Assembly (NCBI GenBank): GCA_035273665.1
Contig: DATEOW010000176.1
Span: 1 to 12,034 of the forward strand
DNA: 12,034 nucleotides
Direction: 5' to 3'
Source of the DNA: DATEEW01 sp035273665
GTDB lineage: Bacteria > Pseudomonadota > Gammaproteobacteria > Burkholderiales > SG8-39
Made by a program: the position numbers and the translations under genes. Shown here one piece after another: positions 1-6,001 of the stretch (positions are counted from its first letter, which is position 1; the number at the start of each line of letters is the position of its first letter). The notes beneath the pieces are model-generated. The model saw only the letters and a program-made list of their open reading frames with translations. It had not been told where the DNA came from and searched no databases.

Positions 1-156
1 ATTACTCCGGATGATGGTGGCGAGGATCTGTTCGCGCATTTCTCTGCCATTCAGATGAACGGTTTCAAAACACTCAAGGAAGGTCAGAAGGTCAGTTTTG
101 AGGTCACGCAGGGCCCCAAAGGCAAGCAGGCCTCAAATATCCAAGCTCCGAGCTAA
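1..156 (+). CDS. Cold-shock protein, CspA family (3' end only)
   Basis: The first 51 codons read as the C-terminal part of a CspA-type cold-shock domain, ending in TAA at 154-156; the start lies before the window. The visible DLFAHFSAI segment is the RNP2-like nucleic-acid-binding strand of the domain, followed by the usual FKTLKEGQKVSFEV strand and a KGKQASNIQ ending, where most family members have KGPQAANV. The full protein should be about 67-70 residues. Such proteins bind single-stranded RNA/DNA and act as RNA chaperones. In related bacteria a cspD-like gene sits between clpS/clpA and icd, so this may be that gene, but the paralogue cannot be fixed from a fragment. It converges on icd and shares a terminator with it. 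Confidence 0.9.
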   Translation: MTPDDGGEDLFAHFSAIQMNGFKTLKEGQKVSFEVTQGPKGKQASNIQAPS

Positions 157-195
157 ACTGAACCGCGTCATAGAACGCAAAACAGCATTCAAATT

Positions 196-226
196 AAAAA
201 GCCTCGCATCTCGCGAGGCTTTTTTT
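196..226. terminator. Bidirectional rho-independent terminator between csp and icd
   Basis: A perfect 8-bp stem AGCCTCGC (200-207) / GCGAGGCT (213-220) with a 5-nt loop. It is flanked by an A run on the left and a T run on the right, so it works as an intrinsic terminator on both strands. It serves the cold-shock gene on the plus strand and icd on the minus strand. Confidence 0.9.
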
Positions 227-263
227 ATTCCTTAAAGCTTCATGCGGGCAGTGCCGGGCGGTT

Positions 264-1475
264 TCAAGCCGCCGCTTTAAGGTTTTGCACCAGCGCGTCC
301 ATGAACTCGTCCGTTGTGAGGAAGGGGTGATCCTCTCGGATCAAAATCGCCAAATCTTTGGTCATTTTTCCGGATTCGACGGTGTCAATGCAGACCTTTT
401 CCAGCTTCTGCGCGAAATCGACCACTTCCGGAGTGCCATCCATACGTCCACGGTGCTGCAAACCGCGTGTCCACGCGAAAATCGACGCAATTGGGTTCGT
501 AGAGGTCGGTTTACCTTCCATATAACGACGGTAATGCCGGGTTACCGTGCCGTGTGCCGCTTCGGCTTCGACCGTTTTGCCGTCCGGCGACATGAGGACT
601 GATGTCATCAGACCCAGCGAGCCGTAACCCTGCGCCACGGTGTCGGACTGAACATCGCCATCGTAATTTTTGCAGGCCCATAGATAGCCGCCGCTCCACT
701 TCAGGTTGGAAGCCACCATATCGTCGATCAGGCGGTGTTCGTAAGTTAGCTGAAGGGCCTCGTAGCGCCCCTTGAATTCCTGTTCGAAAACTTCCTGGAA
801 CAGGTTTTTGAAGCGACCGTCGTAAATTTTGAGAATGGTGTTTTTGGTCGACAGATAGACCGGCACTTTGCGCTGCAGGGCGTAGTTGAAACATGCGCGC
901 GCAAAGCCGCGTATGGATTCGTCGACGTTATACATTGCCATGCCGATGCCGGCGCCAGGCGCTTTGAAAACTTCTTTTTCTACGACAGGACCGCCGTCCG
1001 CGGGCTGGAATACCAGCTTGAGCGTGCCAGCACCATCGAATTTATGCTCGGTCGCTTTGTATTGATCGCCAAATCCGTGACGTGCGACGACCACCGGCTT
1101 GTCCCAATGCGGGATAAGGCGCGGAACGTTGGCGCAAATGATCGGTTCCCGGAAGATCGTGCCGTCGAGGATGTTACGGATCGTCCCGTTAGGACTTTTC
1201 CACATCTGCTTGAGGTTGAATTCCTTCACCCGCGCTTCGTCCGGCGTGATCGTGGCGCACTTCACCGCAACCCCGTATTGTTTTGTAGCGTTCGCGGCGT
1301 CGACTGTTACCTGGTCGCTGGTGGCGTCCCGGTGTTCTATGCCCAAATCATAATATTTGAGATCGACATCCAGATAGGGCAGGATCAGCTGTTCGCGGAT
1401 ACGTTGCCAGATGATGCGCGTCATCTCGTCGCCGTCCATTTCGACCAGCGGGTTCTTCACTTTGATTTTTGCCAC
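264..1475 (-). CDS. icd: NADP-dependent isocitrate dehydrogenase, type II (eukaryote-like)
   Basis: 403-residue enzyme of the TCA cycle (isocitrate + NADP+ to 2-oxoglutarate + CO2 + NADPH), cytosolic homodimer. It belongs to the subfamily shared with human IDH1/IDH2, not the E. coli Icd subfamily. The N-terminus NPLVEMDGDEMTR is diagnostic, and the substrate arginines R100 (NGTIRN), R109 (TIFREP) and R132 (ARHGFGDQY) fall at the same numbers as in human IDH1. K212, D251/D252, and D274/D278 of the metal-binding YDGDVQSD follow. R313-H314 in HGTVTRHYR match the NADP 2'-phosphate contacts of IDH1, which supports NADP use. I place the start at GTG 1473-1475 because AAAGGAG lies about 6 nt upstream and MAKIKVKNPL is the usual N-terminus; an ATG 36 nt further up lacks that support. 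It is divergent from rluE. Confidence 0.96.
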   Translation of the reverse strand: MAKIKVKNPLVEMDGDEMTRIIWQRIREQLILPYLDVDLKYYDLGIEHRDATSDQVTVDAANATKQYGVAVKCATITPDEARVKEFNLKQMWKSPNGTIRNILDGTIFREPIICANVPRLIPHWDKPVVVARHGFGDQYKATEHKFDGAGTLKLVFQPADGGPVVEKEVFKAPGAGIGMAMYNVDESIRGFARACFNYALQRKVPVYLSTKNTILKIYDGRFKNLFQEVFEQEFKGRYEALQLTYEHRLIDDMVASNLKWSGGYLWACKNYDGDVQSDTVAQGYGSLGLMTSVLMSPDGKTVEAEAAHGTVTRHYRRYMEGKPTSTNPIASIFAWTRGLQHRGRMDGTPEVVDFAQKLEKVCIDTVESGKMTKDLAILIREDHPFLTTDEFMDALVQNLKAAA

Positions 1476-1514
1476 GAAACACTCCTTTGAAGCCCTTCGG
1501 CCTAGATGCAAAAA

Positions 1515-1520
1515 ATTCTA
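1515..1520 (-). promoter_or_regulatory. Possible icd -10 element
   Basis: On the minus strand the sequence TGCTAGAAT gives a TAGAAT -10 hexamer with an extended TGn motif, about 40 nt upstream of the icd GTG. No convincing -35 is seen (only a weak TCGACG at 19 nt spacing). Tentative. Confidence 0.3.
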
Positions 1521-1567
1521 GCAGACGGTACCCGCCCCACGTCGAATCCTTAGATTGTCGGCCTGAA

Positions 1568-2113
1568 ATGGATGTTCTGCTCTTCAACAAGCCTTATGGT
1601 GTGCTGTGCCAGTTCAGCCGAGACGGCGGACGGCCTTGCTTGGCCGATTACATCAACAGGCCGCATGTCTATCCGGCGGGCCGCCTCGACGCGGATAGCG
1701 AAGGCCTAGTGATACTCACGGCGGACGGCGCATTGCAGGCGCGCATCGCCGACCCGGCACATAAATTACCGAAAACCTATTGGGTGCAAGTCGAAGGTAT
1801 GGTGGATGACACCGCTCTGACGCAGCTTCGCCATGGCATAGAACTGGGCGGGATCATGACCAAACCCGCGCAAGCGCGGCTCATGGACGAGCCGGTCGGC
1901 ATTTGGTCTCGTGAGCCGCCAATTCGCTTTCGTAAAGCGATTCCCACCACTTGGATCGAATTGATCCTGCGGGAGGGCAAGAACCGTCAGGTGCGTCGAA
2001 TGACGGCGAAAACCGGTTTCCCGACGCTACGATTGATCCGCGCTGCGATCGGCCCTTGGGAACTGGGAAGCCTGCAATCAGGGCAGTGGTGTGAGGCCGC
2101 AGGTCAGCTTTAA
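1568..2113 (+). CDS. rluE: RluE-like 23S rRNA pseudouridine synthase
   Basis: 181 residues, a compact RsuA/RluB/E/F-family pseudouridine synthase without an N-terminal S4 domain, as is usual for RluE. E. coli RluE makes pseudouridine 2457 in 23S rRNA. Visible motifs are LLFNKPYGVLCQFS at the N-terminus; YPAGRLDADSEGLVILTADG at about residues 36-55, with D41 of GRLD the expected catalytic aspartate; the KTYWVQVEG strand; and EGKNRQVRRMTAKTGFPTLRLIR near the C-terminus, a family signature. The chosen ATG (1568-1570) starts directly before the conserved core. No clear Shine-Dalgarno precedes it, and the frame is open further upstream into the icd start region, but those residues do not look like family sequence. 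It is divergent from icd, with 92 bp between starts, and followed after 55 bp by the DUF192 gene. Confidence 0.9.
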   Translation: MDVLLFNKPYGVLCQFSRDGGRPCLADYINRPHVYPAGRLDADSEGLVILTADGALQARIADPAHKLPKTYWVQVEGMVDDTALTQLRHGIELGGIMTKPAQARLMDEPVGIWSREPPIRFRKAIPTTWIELILREGKNRQVRRMTAKTGFPTLRLIRAAIGPWELGSLQSGQWCEAAGQL

Positions 2114-2168
2114 ATCCGGCTGCTGCGTTATCCTTTGCACCCCCTACGTTTTTTTCAGCACTTACGGC

Positions 2169-2612
2169 ATGACTATCCAACAACGCGCAGCATGGCTGAT
2201 TCTCTTGGCAGCCGCGGCACTGAATGTCGCTGCAGCGTCCAGCAAGATCACGCTAAGCGCCGGAATGCATCTGATCCAGGCAGAGGTGATGAATACACAG
2301 CAGGGCCGCATGAAGGGTCTGATGAATCGCAAATCGATGGGCGCAAACGAGGGCATGCTCTTCAGTTTTCCCGAGGCTGAGCGTCATTGCATGTGGATGA
2401 AAAACACCGATCTGCCACTGTCAGTGGCCTTTATCGATGAACAGGGCATCGTGGTGAACATCGAAGACATGACCCCGCATACCGAGAATCCGCACTGTGC
2501 GGCGAAGGCTGTGCCTTATGCGCTTGAAATGCACCAAGGCTGGTTTGCGGCCCGCGGTATCAAACCCGGGTTTGCGATCACGGGCATCGAACAAGCGCCG
2601 ATGCCGCGTTAA
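2169..2612 (+). CDS. Exported DUF192 family protein
   Basis: 147 residues with an N-terminal signal peptide: a short basic n-region (MTIQQR), a hydrophobic stretch at about residues 8-19 and a small-residue region NVAAASS as probable cleavage site. This predicts a periplasmic location. The rest is a DUF192 domain: the conserved RMKGLMNRKSMGANEGMLF block, then CMWMKNTDLPLSVAFID (usually FWMKNT.IPLD), the NIEDMTPHTE segment and YALEM..GW.AARGIKPG. The family's function is not established. The reading frame is open up to 2091, overlapping the end of rluE, but ATG 2169 gives the clean signal peptide. It probably shares transcription with rluE and ends at the terminator starting 2615. In rluE-icd regions I recall from betaproteobacteria, DUF192 is a usual neighbour. 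Confidence 0.88.
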   Translation: MTIQQRAAWLILLAAAALNVAAASSKITLSAGMHLIQAEVMNTQQGRMKGLMNRKSMGANEGMLFSFPEAERHCMWMKNTDLPLSVAFIDEQGIVVNIEDMTPHTENPHCAAKAVPYALEMHQGWFAARGIKPGFAITGIEQAPMPR

Positions 2613-2614
2613 AA

Positions 2615-2644
2615 CAAAAGAGCCCTTTCGGGCTCTTTTGTTTA
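2615..2644. terminator. Bidirectional rho-independent terminator
   Basis: A perfect 11-bp stem CAAAAGAGCCC (2615-2625) / GGGCTCTTTTG (2630-2640) with a TTTC loop and T-rich flank on the plus side, A-rich on the other. It terminates the DUF192 transcript and the convergent Bax-inhibitor-like gene. Confidence 0.93.
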
Positions 2645-2660
2645 TTGCCGCTTTTTTGTC

Positions 2661-3365
2661 TTAGTCGCGCTCGCCCGCAAACGCCATCAGCAGATGCAAG
2701 AGACTGGTGAACAAGTTGTAAATGTCCAGATAGATCGCCATCGTGGCCATTACATAGTTCGTTTCACCGCCGGTTACCACTCGGCTGACGTCGTAAAGGA
2801 TAAAAGCCGAGAACAGGAACACGCAGACTGCCGAAATCGTCAGCGCGAGGGCGGGAATCTGAAAGAACAGATTGGCCAGGACCGCAAGCACGACGACGAC
2901 CAGGCCGATGAACAAAAACTTGCCCATGAAACTGAAGTCGCGTTTGCTCACCGTCGCGATGCCCGCCATCACGGCGAAAATAACGCCGGTGCCACCTGCC
3001 GCGAGGGCAATCAGCTGCCCGCCGTTACGCAGACCGGCGGCGACTTGGAGCAGAGGCCCAAGGAAGACGCCCATGATGAAGGTAAAGCCCAAAAGCAGGG
3101 CGACGCCCCAGATGCTGTTTCGCATCTTGGTTACGCCGAACAGAAGACCCAGGGCTACGGCAAACATCAAAAGCGGGCCCATGATCGGGTTCGCGCGCAA
3201 AAAGGCAAAGTCCATGCTTACGCCGACAAAAGCACCGATCACCGTCGGAACCATGGTCAGCGCCAACATGAGATAGGTATTGCGCAGGACGGCATTCTGA
3301 CGCTGTGCGACGTCGGCGTATGCCGGGCCGCCTACACCGGAAACCGGTCGTAATTCAGGTTGCAT
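2661..3365 (-). CDS. Bax inhibitor-1 / YccA family integral membrane protein
   Basis: 234 residues, inner-membrane protein of the BI-1 (UPF0005, LFG/YccA/YbhL/YetJ) family. A polar N-terminus of about 27 residues is followed by seven predicted hydrophobic segments, at about 30-50, 61-78, 86-106, 117-137, 149-168, 172-190 and 207-229. Family signatures are the YDVSRVVTGGETNYV block (about 191-205) and IYLDIYNLFTSLL (about 211-223). The aspartates D192 and D214 match those implicated in pH-dependent calcium leak in the structurally studied bacterial member YetJ. E. coli YccA modulates FtsH proteolysis; which role applies here is unknown. ATG 3363-3365 is preceded by AGAGGAGA at good spacing. 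A long plus-strand frame covering 2694-3353 is its antisense shadow. Confidence 0.93.
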   Translation of the reverse strand: MQPELRPVSGVGGPAYADVAQRQNAVLRNTYLMLALTMVPTVIGAFVGVSMDFAFLRANPIMGPLLMFAVALGLLFGVTKMRNSIWGVALLLGFTFIMGVFLGPLLQVAAGLRNGGQLIALAAGGTGVIFAVMAGIATVSKRDFSFMGKFLFIGLVVVVLAVLANLFFQIPALALTISAVCVFLFSAFILYDVSRVVTGGETNYVMATMAIYLDIYNLFTSLLHLLMAFAGERD

Positions 3366-3473
3366 GTATTACTCTCCTCTGAAGGTCCTTCTACAACGCC
3401 GTTTAGATGGCGCCATAAACCGAAGGTTCAAGCGCGCAGTATAGCGGGCGGCGAGTTTTAGGGCGGTCGCAGC

Positions 3474-3479
3474 TATAAT
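3474..3479 (+). promoter_or_regulatory. Consensus -10 box (TATAAT) of the tRNA-Ser locus
   Basis: A perfect TATAAT lies 11 nt before position 3491, where tRNA-Ser-like sequence begins. No strong -35 is seen at 16-18 nt spacing. It sits ahead of the broken tRNA copy, not directly ahead of the intact tRNA at 3616, so the intact tRNA is probably transcribed through the broken one. Confidence 0.6.
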
Positions 3480-3489
3480 TGGTCCGCGC

Positions 3490-3607
3490 AGAAGTGTGGC
3501 CGAGTGGTTTAAGGCACTGGTCTTGACAATCAACGGGGCTTTGACCGTTGATTGCGGCGGAGGCTAATGCGGCGCACGCCGCGTTATGCCGGAGGCAAAA
3601 CCAGCGA
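3490..3607 (+). pseudogene. Broken tRNA-Ser copy with an insertion in the anticodon loop
   Basis: Positions 3491-3526 repeat, base for base, the first 36 nt (from G2) of the intact tRNA-Ser at 3617-3652: acceptor 5' strand, D-arm, anticodon 5' stem and loop through the UGA anticodon. The first base is A instead of G. After the anticodon about 70 nt of foreign sequence intervenes (3527-3596), then AAAACCAGCGA (3597-3607) resumes the 3' side of the anticodon stem and the start of the variable arm. The variable arm, T-arm and acceptor 3' strand are missing; the intact tRNA starts 9 nt later. It cannot fold as a tRNA and is read here as a pseudogene or recombination scar. Confidence 0.75.
3527..3596 (+). 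repeat. Double-hairpin insert inside the broken tRNA
   Basis: The segment between the two tRNA pieces holds two inverted repeats. The first is CAATCAACGG (3527-3536) / CCGTTGATTG (3545-3554), a perfect 10-bp stem with an 8-nt loop. The second runs from GGC at 3562 to GCC at 3590, with GCGGCG/CGCCGC at its centre (3569-3574 / 3577-3582) and TAAT/GTTA pairing below it, leaving one bulged T. The boundary elements GGCGGAGGC (3557-3565) and GCCGGAGGC (3588-3596) are near-identical direct repeats. No coding capacity. I do not recognise the element. Confidence 0.6.
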
Positions 3608-3615
3608 TCGGAATT

Positions 3616-3699
<84 letters not shown>

Positions 3700-3703
<4 letters not shown>

Positions 3704-3749
3704 AACGCTTTGCGTTTGGCAAAGCGAGCGACAGAACTGCTTCTGTCGC
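3700..3749 (+). repeat. Two perfect hairpins directly after tRNA-Ser
   Basis: Hairpin 1 is GCCAAACGC (3700-3708) / GCGTTTGGC (3712-3720), 9 bp with a TTT loop; its left arm includes the discriminator base and CCA end of the tRNA. Hairpin 2 is GCGACAGAA (3728-3736) / TTCTGTCGC (3741-3749), 9 bp with a CTGC loop. Neither has a following T run, so they are not standard intrinsic terminators. They may act in 3'-end processing, as a weak terminator, or be left-overs of recombination at the tRNA end. Confidence 0.6.
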
Positions 3750-4016
3750 GTGTGTGATTCGAAGAGCGTGGCGATGCCAAGGGCCGTCACGCCGGGGTCG
3801 CGGAACGTGACCGAATCTCAATTAAGCGGGTTCGAATGGGCTCGGACAGAGCCTCGCCCGTCCAAGCGGCTCGGCTGTGCGCGTCGGGCTCTCGCGGAGG
3901 CTCGCCCGTTCGGCCGGCGAGATATGCGCAGATACATCTTCGAAACCCCGGCCAAACTCTCGAAACCCCGCTCGAACTTTCGCTTCCGCCAAGATTGGAT
4001 TGATCCGCGTTCGCGG
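3750..4016. other. Noncoding stretch with tRNA-3'-end-like fragments
   Basis: I see no credible gene between the tRNA hairpins and the stop of the minus-strand deacetylase. The stretch is GC-rich and repetitive. TCGAAACCCCG occurs twice, at 3940-3950 and 3960-3970, exactly 20 bp apart, and CTCGCCCGT-type words recur at about 3850 and 3900. GTCACG (3786-3791) and CGTGAC (3806-3811) can pair. Short pieces equal to parts of tRNA-Ser also occur: CGAATCTCA at 3812-3820, TTCGAAT at 3831-3837 and, most notably, a 12-nt match at 3981-3992 listed separately. It may be a degraded insertion next to the tRNA. Confidence 0.5.
3981..3992 (+). repeat. 12-nt copy of the tRNA-Ser 3' end (att-like)
   Basis: CGCTTCCGCCAA is identical to 3693-3704, i.e. 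the acceptor 3' strand, discriminator and CCA of tRNA-Ser. Just before it, CTCGAACTTT resembles the T-loop side of the tRNA with a small gap. Short direct repeats of a tRNA 3' end are what site-specific integration leaves behind, but 12 nt is short for an attachment core and no integrase is present in the window. Confidence 0.4.
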
Positions 4017-4736
4017 TTAAACGTAGCGTTCCAGTTCGAATACTTCCGCGTAGGGGAGCGCGCTCCCCGCTTTGCGGGCAGCGTCACGGTTCACGTTGAG
4101 GATTCGCTCGTCGAACCCGATATTGCGGCTATTGAGATTGCGTTCATGCTGCGAGCGGTGCATGCGCAGCAGTCGGCCTTTCCACAGAGCGTCCTGTTCG
4201 CCGAAGAACATATAAAGATCCGGCCGCATGCTCAGGGTCTTTGCATCGAGGTTCAGACATGCCCAAAGCTGAAGGCCTTCCTTCAACGCGATGGCACGGA
4301 AGCTTTCATAAGTGCGCCGATGCGTCCGGTTGCTATCGTTGCCGTGCGGTAAAAAAACGAGCTCGGGCCGAAGCGATAGCAAGTGCTCGCGCAGCCGTTT
4401 CTCATCGCTCGCGTCTTCGCCGCGCTCCCATAAACGCAAGAAGGAAAGGCGGTCCGGAGGCAAGCCGAAGTAAGCACAGCTCGCGCGCTGCTCTGCTTCG
4501 CGCAGACAGGTCTTTTCTTCCTCGCTGCGCATTCCTTGCCAGCCGTCTTCCACCCCACTTGCACCCGAGGTCAAGACGCAGACATGAATTTCATGTCCGT
4601 GTTCATGCATAAAGCGCATTGATACTGCAATGGCATCGAAATCGTCTGGGTGAGGAGCGAGTACAAGAACGCGAAGCGCACGAGATGAAAACAACGCATC
4701 GAATTCGAGCGGCCTTGTGTCTGGAATGCTTAGCAT
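4017..4736 (-). CDS. PIG-L/LmbE family metal-dependent N-deacetylase
   Basis: 239 residues, soluble (no signal peptide or membrane segment seen). The LVLAPHPDDFDAIA motif at about residues 25-37 is the PIG-L/LmbE signature, with H29 and D32 as expected metal ligand and catalytic base. H131 and the NDSNRTHRRT segment with H139 supply the second half of the zinc site. Relatives remove N-acetyl groups from GlcNAc-linked substrates (GlcNAc-PI, mycothiol and bacillithiol intermediates, teicoplanin); the substrate here cannot be named. The SNRTH segment deviates from the commoner DxHPDH, so the ligand set is slightly atypical. It stands alone on the minus strand, divergent from the PEP-CTERM esterase with 190 bp between starts. 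The ATG at 4734-4736 gives a normal-length N-terminus; no strong Shine-Dalgarno is evident. Confidence 0.85.
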   Translation of the reverse strand: MLSIPDTRPLEFDALFSSRALRVLVLAPHPDDFDAIAVSMRFMHEHGHEIHVCVLTSGASGVEDGWQGMRSEEEKTCLREAEQRASCAYFGLPPDRLSFLRLWERGEDASDEKRLREHLLSLRPELVFLPHGNDSNRTHRRTYESFRAIALKEGLQLWACLNLDAKTLSMRPDLYMFFGEQDALWKGRLLRMHRSQHERNLNSRNIGFDERILNVNRDAARKAGSALPYAEVFELERYV

Positions 4737-4802
4737 AGTGTTGTCATCGGTTGTGAGGTGCCGCAGGCGCCATTAAAAATTCTGGACTACATTTTATGAT
4801 CC

Positions 4803-4825
4803 AAGTGTCAAAAGTTTCGACACTT
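4803..4825. promoter_or_regulatory. Dyad AAGTGTC-N9-GACACTT in the divergent promoter region
   Basis: A perfect 7-bp inverted repeat with a 9-nt spacer, AAGTGTC (4803-4809) and GACACTT (4819-4825), about midway between the deacetylase and PEP-CTERM gene starts. It could be an operator or activator site, or an RNA hairpin. The core AGTGTC/GACACT recurs in a second inverted pair over the downstream start codon. Confidence 0.5.
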
Positions 4826-4844
4826 ATTCATCCGCACTTATCTT
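4817..4844 (+). promoter_or_regulatory. Candidate sigma-70 promoter for the PEP-CTERM gene
   Basis: TCGACA (4817-4822, 5 of 6 to the -35 consensus), a 16-nt spacer and TATCTT (4839-4844, 4 of 6 to the -10 consensus). The -35 lies inside the right arm of the dyad at 4803-4825, so a protein bound to the dyad would compete with polymerase. It is an alternative to the sigma-54-like site downstream. Confidence 0.3.
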
Positions 4845-4873
4845 TTAGGATTATTTTTGTGCGCAACTTCTCT

Positions 4874-4889
4874 AGGCGCGTATTTCGCT
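4874..4889 (+). promoter_or_regulatory. Candidate sigma-54 (-24/-12) promoter
   Basis: AGGCGCGTATTTCGCT has the invariant GG (4875-4876) and GC (4887-4888) at the required 10-nt spacing and agrees with the TGGCACG-N4-TTGCW consensus at about 9 of 12 positions. A transcript would begin near 4899, 28 nt before the ATG. PEP-CTERM/exosortase genomes often carry the PrsK/PrsR two-component system, which acts with sigma-54, so this is a plausible but unproven site. Confidence 0.35.
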
Positions 4890-4897
4890 CGGTATAG

Positions 4898-4927
4898 TGA
4901 CACTCAAATACGATGGGAGGAGTGTCA
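4898..4927 (+). promoter_or_regulatory. Start-codon hairpin in the 5' leader of the PEP-CTERM gene
   Basis: TGACACTC (4898-4905) and GAGTGTCA (4920-4927) form a perfect 8-bp stem with a 14-nt loop. The Shine-Dalgarno GGGAGGAG (4915-4922) runs from the loop into the stem, and the A of the ATG is the last paired base. Folding would partly hide the ribosome site, which suggests translational control, or the same sequence may be a protein operator related to the dyad at 4803-4825. Confidence 0.45.
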
Positions 4928-5952
4928 TGAACAGTCGCAAATATTTGGCGTGGGTGATGGGGCTGGCGTTCGTTTATAGCAGCGCTGCGTTTCCCGCTTT
5001 CACTAACCTGTACGTATTCGGCGATAGCTTGTCCGATAGCGGCAATGCGGTTATTCAATACAACGCGGCACCGTTTGTGCCGGGCGTTACCGAAATTCCA
5101 AACCCGTCGACCGCAGTGCCCGGCGGCGCAGGCTACTACCAGAACCGCAATACGAACGGGCCCAACTACGCCGACCAGCTTGCTGCGCTGCTTGGTACCG
5201 GACCACTCACTGCTTCCTTGCAGGGCGGTAACAACTACGCTTATGCGGGTGCACGCACGCATTACCATCTGTTTGCGCCGGCTGGTGCAGCGCATCTCGG
5301 AATGAGCCAACAAGTGGCGGCATACCTGGGGGCAAATCCCGTGGCGGATTCCGACGCCTTATATGTCGTTTTCGGCGGTGCGAACAACTTGAACGACATT
5401 CTCATGGGTGCCGATGCGTTTGGCAACGCGCCGCGTTCCATCGAAGACACGGTGAACGATCTCGCCGGCATGATCATGGCCCTGCATGCCGCGGGGGCAG
5501 AGCATATCCTCGTTCCGAATGCGCCTAATATCGGCGCGACGCCGGTCATCGGTGCGCTGGGTCCCGAGGCCATCGCCGCGGCAACGTTCATTACGCAGAT
5601 CTTCAATCAAGCCCTTGCCAGCATGCTCGAAGCCTTGCCTTTTGAAACGACCTTGCTGGACACCTATGGAGCCTTCGAGAGCCTTATCGCCAATGCAGCT
5701 GCGTTAGGCATCACGAACACGACGGAGCCATGCTTCGCCGGCGACTATGTCTTCCCGCAAGGTGGACCCGTGTGTGCCGATCCTTCCCAATATTTGTTTT
5801 GGGATGCGATTCACCCGACCTACCAAGTGCATAGCGTGCTTGCACAACTGGCCGCCGATGCGGTCACGATCGCGCAGGTACCGGAACCCTCCGCGCTTCT
5901 GCTCATGGTGAGTGCGCTCTTCGGCTTGTGGTTCGTGCGCCGCCGAAGCTGA
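4927..5952 (+). CDS. PEP-CTERM-anchored SGNH/GDSL hydrolase
   Basis: 341 residues. A signal peptide (MNSRKY plus a hydrophobic run to about residue 24) exports it. Block I FGDSLSDSGN (31-40) carries the nucleophile S34, block III is GGANNLND (about 150-157) and block V WDAIHPT holds the D293-H296 pair. Together these define an SGNH (GDSL) esterase/lipase of the phospholipase/thermolabile-haemolysin-like subgroup. The C-terminus VPEPSALLLMV...WFVRRRS (about 318-341) is a full PEP-CTERM signal: PEP motif, one transmembrane helix, basic tail. That predicts cleavage and sorting by an exosortase to the outer surface or EPS matrix. The substrate is unknown; an ester in lipid or acylated polysaccharide is likely. 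ATG 4927 is fixed by GGGAGGAG just upstream. It is monocistronic, with its own terminator at 5970. No exosortase gene is visible here. Confidence 0.93.
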   Translation: MNSRKYLAWVMGLAFVYSSAAFPAFTNLYVFGDSLSDSGNAVIQYNAAPFVPGVTEIPNPSTAVPGGAGYYQNRNTNGPNYADQLAALLGTGPLTASLQGGNNYAYAGARTHYHLFAPAGAAHLGMSQQVAAYLGANPVADSDALYVVFGGANNLNDILMGADAFGNAPRSIEDTVNDLAGMIMALHAAGAEHILVPNAPNIGATPVIGALGPEAIAAATFITQIFNQALASMLEALPFETTLLDTYGAFESLIANAAALGITNTTEPCFAGDYVFPQGGPVCADPSQYLFWDAIHPTYQVHSVLAQLAADAVTIAQVPEPSALLLMVSALFGLWFVRRRS

Positions 5953-5969
5953 GCGAATACCGTCGTGAC

Positions 5970-5999
5970 AAAAATGCCGGCGTCCCGCCGGCATTTTTT
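5970..5999 (+). terminator. Rho-independent terminator of the PEP-CTERM gene
   Basis: ATGCCGGCG (5974-5982) / CGCCGGCAT (5986-5994), a perfect 9-bp stem with a TCC loop, extended by an A run pairing with the T run after it. It begins 18 bp past the stop codon. Confidence 0.94.
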
Positions 6000-6001
6000 A
6001 T

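Noticed and set aside
1476..1567. Longer N-terminus for rluE (frame open from 1469)
   Set aside because: The extra residues overlap the icd start and upstream region and do not resemble the family; the core begins right after ATG 1568.
2694..3353. 219-codon plus-strand frame opposite the BI-1 family gene
   Set aside because: It is antisense to a clear membrane-protein gene and its translation is a low-complexity Arg/His/Gln/Asp-rich string, typical of a shadow frame.
3555..3596. Integron attC-like site in the tRNA insert
   Set aside because: The bulged hairpin and a GTTATGCC end recall attC sites, but the GTTRRRY and RYYYAAC core signatures are not met and there is no integrase or cassette gene.
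3491..3607. Self-splicing intron in tRNA-Ser
   Set aside because: The insert sits in the anticodon loop, but at about 70 nt it is far too short for a group I intron, and the 3' half of this tRNA copy is missing, so splicing could not restore a tRNA.
4783..4811. Sigma-70 promoter for the deacetylase using TTGACA on the minus strand (4806-4811)
   Set aside because: The -35 is perfect but no acceptable -10 exists at 16-18 nt; the hexamer is better explained as part of the dyad.
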